In this document: piece by piece, positions 42,501 through 45,009 of the stretch
Position numbering within the stretch: the stretch's first letter is position 1
Layout: each line of letters starts with the position of its first letter
NCBI GenBank assembly: GCA_015493215.1
Contig: WGDP01000027.1
Location: forward strand, 1-45,009
Length of the DNA: 45,009 bases
Direction of reading: 5' to 3'
Origin: Bacteroidales bacterium
Lineage (GTDB): Bacteria; Bacteroidota; Bacteroidia; Bacteroidales; F082
Notes under the pieces: model-generated
What the model was told of the DNA's origin: nothing
The model's input: only the letters and a program-made list of their open reading frames with translations
Database searches by the model: none
Translations under genes and position numbers: made by a program

Positions 42501-43052
42501 TGTGTTAGTACCGATACCATTGAAATTAATTTTGCTTTACAGCCAGCTGTAAGCCTTGGAAACGACACCTCGGTTTGTGCTCAGGACGGTTCAGGTATTC
42601 TTTTGGATGCCGGCAACCCCGGAGCTTCTTATAGCTGGTCAACCGGTGATGCTACACAAACTTTGTTGGTTGACACCCTTAGTGTTGGTTATGGAACCCA
42701 CGATATTTCGGTTGAAGTTGTAACCAACGATGGTTGTGTTGCTTCCGATGAAGTATCGGTTGAGCTTAAAAACTGTACCGGTATTGATACACAGAATGAC
42801 ATCTCCAAAGTATCGGTTTATCCTAATCCGGGTTCGGGCAGGTTTAACATTGACATAAATGCACCCTCGATTCAAAAAGTTGATATTCTGGTATTAGACA
42901 ATCAGGGAAAAATTGTTTACCAAAAAACAAACATCTCATTTGAAGGACAAAAAGTTATTACTTTAGATCTTTCATCCAATGCTTCCGGTATTTATCAACT
43001 GTTAATAAAAGGGAAATCGGGATTAATTAATAAAAAGTTGATAATCCGATAA
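39570..43052 (+). CDS. T9SS type A cargo with Asp-box propeller, Fn3, nested GEVED and Ig-like domains
   Basis: This 1160-residue secreted protein has a signal peptide (about residues 1-25). A beta-propeller region (about 90-500) shows five Asp-box motifs of the S-x-D-x-G-x-T-W type: SDDQGTTW, SSDNGETW, SLDGGQTW, SSDQGATW and SYDGGQTW. This is as in sialidase-like or BNR proteins, but I do not see a full sialidase active site. An Fn3-like domain follows (KPYNLTAAVTFETG). An ASH-like domain is next, interrupted by a GEVED domain (GEVEDY, residues 761-766). Two Ig-like modules follow (CWSGGEQLVLDAG, CAQDGSGILLDAG), and a type A sorting domain ends the protein (VYPNPGSGRF). It probably binds or processes extracellular glycans, which is inference. 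A strong terminator follows. Confidence 0.87.
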   Translation: MKNFKLLLFATVLIAFAFSVNYAVSGGKLTERQKRAKINRKIDNINYWVQLAEKGYVPFNSYNRAAPATFTGSKIKAFSVITEDSPDVPVTNINSTQSENSIFVDPNNENTVLNSNNSTPNPATGVYGANDLFTFDGGESWDGEVEGAGEGNSGDPTTAIGRNGRWFVNYIDGGSNYGGMGISYSDDQGTTWTTVNIAPNPGDLADKNHMWIDNSPSSPYEGNIYVAWTDFGGSNNYHVVISSSSDNGETWTPKKEISSGASSAFSHGVNLTTGPNGEVYAIWAIYDGSGLTENSIGIAKSLDGGQTWSAWKAIDNIYGIRDYGTSKNMRVNSFPVIDCDISDGDNSGNLYITWANRGVPGVNSGSDIDVYVIASSDQGATWDTPVKVNQDDAGMGKQHYSPWIACDPSNGIVSVIFYDDRNVNSNQAEVYCANSYDGGQTWEDFKVSDVSFTPSPIPGLASSYFGDYIGITANNGIVYPAWTDNRTGTAMTYVSPYETNTLSKPYNLTAAVTFETGACNLLWQYDTAADFQYFNIYRDGNLLGTTTDTTYTDMLPEYNYYQYKITAYYGADLGESSAVKVNTQWGDAHLAVSTDSVYQKILMDSTATQSLWVHNNGQLPLNVNIHPVYTQEANVGDYCEASGGGDEYISRVRLGDYINESGEDGYADYTDLDWKMSLNDALQLYVTNGNGYSDDQCAVWVDWDGNGVFDDEPVTMYNTPGTGPYMAVITPPANAKVGNIRMRIRINYTGTMDPCGTTQYGEVEDYSINIAWLDNNPKIDTIAPGDSTLVNLSFMAVGTTPGSYYANLNLASNDPDFAEKDIPVTMDVYQFYADINASASGICPGTTDSVNLMVEPVGTFTNLTYQWSASNGTMEDVSSSVMVLPETTTWYFVTTNDETGATYTDSVLIEVYNAPDVNLGADSTLCWSGGEQLVLDAGNAGSTYLWSTGETSQTITLQEAAGSGTQTYWAEVTSEQGCVSTDTIEINFALQPAVSLGNDTSVCAQDGSGILLDAGNPGASYSWSTGDATQTLLVDTLSVGYGTHDISVEVVTNDGCVASDEVSVELKNCTGIDTQNDISKVSVYPNPGSGRFNIDINAPSIQKVDILVLDNQGKIVYQKTNISFEGQKVITLDLSSNASGIYQLLIKGKSGLINKKLIIR

Positions 43053-43074
43053 TTTAGAAAAATTCCTTATAGTA

Positions 43075-43113
43075 AACCCCGGAAAGTTGCAACGCAACCT
43101 TTCGGGGTTTTTT
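43075..43113 (+). terminator. Rho-independent terminator after the Asp-box cargo gene
   Basis: AACCCCGGAAAGTTGC (43075-43090) pairs with GCAACCTTTCGGGGTT across AAC, with one bulged G on each side, and is followed by a T-run to 43113. It lies 22 bases after the stop. Confidence 0.88.
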
Positions 43114-43170
43114 GGTTGTCAGTAACAACCGAAATCGAATGTTTGTATTTTAAAGTATATATACAAAAAG

Positions 43171-43200
43171 TTGAATTATTATAACATTTAATTAATTTTG
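43171..43200 (+). promoter_or_regulatory. Bacteroidetes promoter (TTG / TAATTTTG)
   Basis: TTG at 43171-43173 and TAATTTTG at 43193-43200 are 19 bases apart, the expected spacing. This is the best promoter match in the window. It gives a leader of about 20 bases before the ATG at 43227, right after the preceding terminator. Confidence 0.65.
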
Positions 43201-43226
43201 AACCAAATATTTAAAATCCCACGTCT

Positions 43227-44738
43227 ATGAAAAAATTAATCTTTACTTTTTTTGCAACCTTTTTGTTTGTTGCAATGTATGGCCAGCAGATTCCGCGAGA
43301 AAATGTTTTGGTAGAAATTGGTACCGGTACCGGTTGCCCCTATTGTCCGGGAGCAGCTATGGGTCTTGATGATTTATATGCCAATGGTGATCCGGTGGCA
43401 GGTATTGAATATCACTCCTACAACAGCAGTGACCCTTTCAACACACCTGAAGCCGCTCAACGCACCTCCTATTACGGTATTACCGGTTATCCCACTGCTA
43501 AATTTGACGGCTCCTATGGTACTGTTGAAGGGGGTAGCAACAGTTCAAGCATGTACGGTTCTTACCTTCCAAAAGTCAACGCCCGTATGGCAATTCCAAC
43601 TTCGTTTGGCATTGATATTGCCGGAAGTTCCGTGGGTGATTTATGGACCATCACCATTACCGTTACACAACACGAAACATACAGTGGAGGCCCGTTAAAA
43701 GTAAGGTTTGCACTTTGCGAATCTGATATTCCTTATGTATGGCAGGGTCAAAACACCATCGACCACACCGAAAGAACCATGGGCGCCGGTGGCTCCAACG
43801 GAATGGATATTGATTTTTCAAACGGTTCGGTACAACAGGTTACCACAACTTTTAACTTTAACAGTTCATGGGTACAGGATAATTGCGAAGCCATTGCATG
43901 GATTCAGGATGATGGTAATAAAGAAGTACTCCACAGCATTGGTAAAATGATGAATGATTTAGGCCCGTCAGTTCCCTCGTTTATGGCTGACTTTACTGCC
44001 GACGACACCACCCTTTGTGGCATGGGAAGCGTTCATTTTACCAACACAAGCTATGGCGACCCCATTTCGTTCCATTGGATTTTTGAAGGGGGATATCCAG
44101 ATCAGTCATGGGACGAAAATCCGGTAATCTTTTATCAAAATACAGGTACCTTTGATGTTACACTTATTATTTCGGATGGTACTCAGGTTGACACAACCAT
44201 TAAAACCGATTATATCAGCGAAACCGATCCGCCTACAGTAACTTTCTCGGCAGTTCCAACACTTTGTAATCAGGGTGACGATCCTTACGAGCTAACACAA
44301 GGAAAACCCGATGGAGGATTTTATACCGGTGACTATGTTTCGGATAGCATATACTTCCATCCAACACAATCCGGCGTTGGTAATTTCCCCGTAACTTACA
44401 CTTATATCGATGAATACGGCTGCTCAGGCGATGCCGACCAAACCATTACGGTTGATAACTGCGTTGGGGTTTCCGAAAACAGCGAAACAGTAGCCATCGA
44501 AGTCTTTCCAAATCCTAATAACGGACAGTTTAAAATTAACCTGAGTGCAGTTGATTTTAACGATGCCACCATTACGGTAATGAATGCCCTGGGTCAAAAT
44601 GTTTACGAAGAAAACAATGTTAACATTGCCGGCTCTTATTCAACCAATGTTGATTTAAGCAACAATCCGAAAGGAGTTTATTTTGTGGTTGTTTCGGGCA
44701 ACAACAAAGTATTTACCCAAAAGGTTATCCGCCAATAG
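43227..44738 (+). CDS. T9SS type A cargo with Omp28/thioredoxin-like domain (CPYC) and PKD domain
   Basis: This 503-residue protein has a signal peptide (residues 1-20, VAMYGQ). The next ~230 residues form an Omp28-like domain with thioredoxin-like opening NVLVEIGTGTGCPYCPGAAMG; C37 and C40 form CPYC, the motif also seen in glutaredoxins. A cis-Pro-like GYPTAKFDG follows. A PKD-type domain (about 250-335: VHFTNTSYGDPISFHWIFEGG, GTFDVTLIISDG) and a short Ig-like segment precede the type A sorting domain (FPNPNNGQFKINL, NPKGVYFVVVSG). A T9SS-exported thiol or metal-binding protein is likely. It is related in its N-terminal domain to the lipoprotein at 24477, but reaches the surface by a different route. 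It has its own promoter and terminator. Confidence 0.87.
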   Translation: MKKLIFTFFATFLFVAMYGQQIPRENVLVEIGTGTGCPYCPGAAMGLDDLYANGDPVAGIEYHSYNSSDPFNTPEAAQRTSYYGITGYPTAKFDGSYGTVEGGSNSSSMYGSYLPKVNARMAIPTSFGIDIAGSSVGDLWTITITVTQHETYSGGPLKVRFALCESDIPYVWQGQNTIDHTERTMGAGGSNGMDIDFSNGSVQQVTTTFNFNSSWVQDNCEAIAWIQDDGNKEVLHSIGKMMNDLGPSVPSFMADFTADDTTLCGMGSVHFTNTSYGDPISFHWIFEGGYPDQSWDENPVIFYQNTGTFDVTLIISDGTQVDTTIKTDYISETDPPTVTFSAVPTLCNQGDDPYELTQGKPDGGFYTGDYVSDSIYFHPTQSGVGNFPVTYTYIDEYGCSGDADQTITVDNCVGVSENSETVAIEVFPNPNNGQFKINLSAVDFNDATITVMNALGQNVYEENNVNIAGSYSTNVDLSNNPKGVYFVVVSGNNKVFTQKVIRQ

Positions 44739-44794
44739 TATTAATTGTTTATTTTTAAACCAAAGAAGGTATTAAAAGTCCTTTTGGTTACATA

Positions 44795-44835
44795 AAAAAT
44801 CCGGCGGGGAGGCAATGCCTCCCCGCCGGATTTTT
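44795..44835. terminator. Perfect 19-bp hairpin, bidirectional terminator
   Basis: The 19 bases 44795-44813 (A-run, then TCCGGCGGGGAGGC) pair exactly with 44817-44835 across a 3-base AAT loop, ending in a T-run. The A-run on one side and T-run on the other let it act on both strands, as expected between convergent genes. Confidence 0.88.
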
Positions 44836-44918
44836 AGGATAAAGCTACTTGTTTTTTTAATGTATCCCCACTACCAACCCCGTCTTTTTTGAGATAGCAA
44901 TACGCTCTATGTTTGCGC

Positions 44919-45009
44919 TCAAAAATCAACAAGATGTTTACAATATCCTCCAGCAACAGGTTTCACCTCTATGTTCATCCCACTGATATGCGAAAAAGTT
45001 TTGACGGGC
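44919..45009 (-). CDS. Possible 3' end of a convergent gene (window edge)
   Basis: The minus strand has an open frame entering from the right edge and ending at TGA (44919-44921). Its 29 visible codons end in NIEVKPVAGGYCKHLVDF. I recognise no family. Support is limited to openness and the bidirectional-looking terminator downstream, so it may be non-coding. The region 44836-44918 holds nothing I can identify. Confidence 0.25.
   Translation of the reverse strand, partial: PVKTFSHISGMNIEVKPVAGGYCKHLVDF

Noticed and set aside
39570-43052. Annotation of the Asp-box protein as an active sialidase
   Set aside because: Asp boxes mark propeller folds in many non-sialidases, and I could not see a convincing arginine triad or nucleophile set.

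Overview
The window is chromosomal DNA from a member of the Bacteroidota, most likely an environmental Bacteroidia/Marinilabiliales-type organism; the order is inference. Four things point there. Seven proteins end in type IX secretion (T9SS) sorting domains. One gene encodes a PorP/SprF-family protein. Starts lack Shine-Dalgarno sequences. Upstream regions repeatedly carry the Bacteroidetes -7 box TAnnTTTG. Base composition looks uniform, and I see no rRNA, tRNA, CRISPR array, prophage or insertion sequence.

Layout. 1-1492 (minus): an outer-membrane barrel-like protein cut by the window edge, and an exported TPR protein. 1773-8304 (plus): a repeat-rich T9SS cargo and two tandem paralogous cargos, each with seven ~95-residue KNH/Ser-Thr-rich-type repeats. 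8389-9882: a rhomboid protease with an N-terminal four-cysteine knuckle and a C-terminal TonB-plug-like domain. 9984-17456: a tight three-gene unit. Its first gene encodes a deacetylase-like protein with type B sorting, the second PorP/SprF, and the third a deacetylase-like protein with type A sorting. 17533-21671: housekeeping genes (PfkB kinase, asnS, tRNA-dihydrouridine synthase) and an exported START-domain protein. 21829-24377: a LiaF-like membrane protein with a LytS/LytTR two-component pair. 24477-27544 (minus): TlpA, a DUF6029-like protein and an Omp28-like lipoprotein. 27663-28643 (minus): class I mannose-6-phosphate isomerase. 28644-29165: a structured, repeat-bearing intergenic region. 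29166-33287: a steroid-reductase-like membrane protein, then mrdA (PBP2) and rodA. 33289-39370 (minus): ketoacyl-ACP synthase III, a TMTC-like GT-C/TPR membrane protein, an alpha/beta hydrolase, an AlkD-like protein and Xaa-Pro aminopeptidase. 39570-44738: two more T9SS cargos (an Asp-box propeller protein and an Omp28-like protein), each followed by a strong terminator.

How it fits together. Most accessory content is surface biology. T9SS cargos leave through the Por/Spr machinery, and PorP/SprF sits directly between two of them. Three exported proteins carry CxxC motifs in thioredoxin/Omp28-like contexts: CKPC (TlpA), CVNC (Omp28-like lipoprotein) and CPYC (T9SS-borne Omp28-like). They suggest extracytoplasmic thiol chemistry. 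The LiaF-like/LytS/LytTR unit looks like an envelope-sensing circuit, and mrdA-rodA builds the elongation peptidoglycan machine. The most unusual items are the deacetylase-like pair in which one copy has lost its metal ligands, the rhomboid-plug fusion, a GEVED module nested in an ASH-like domain, and the intergenic hairpins with compensatory changes.
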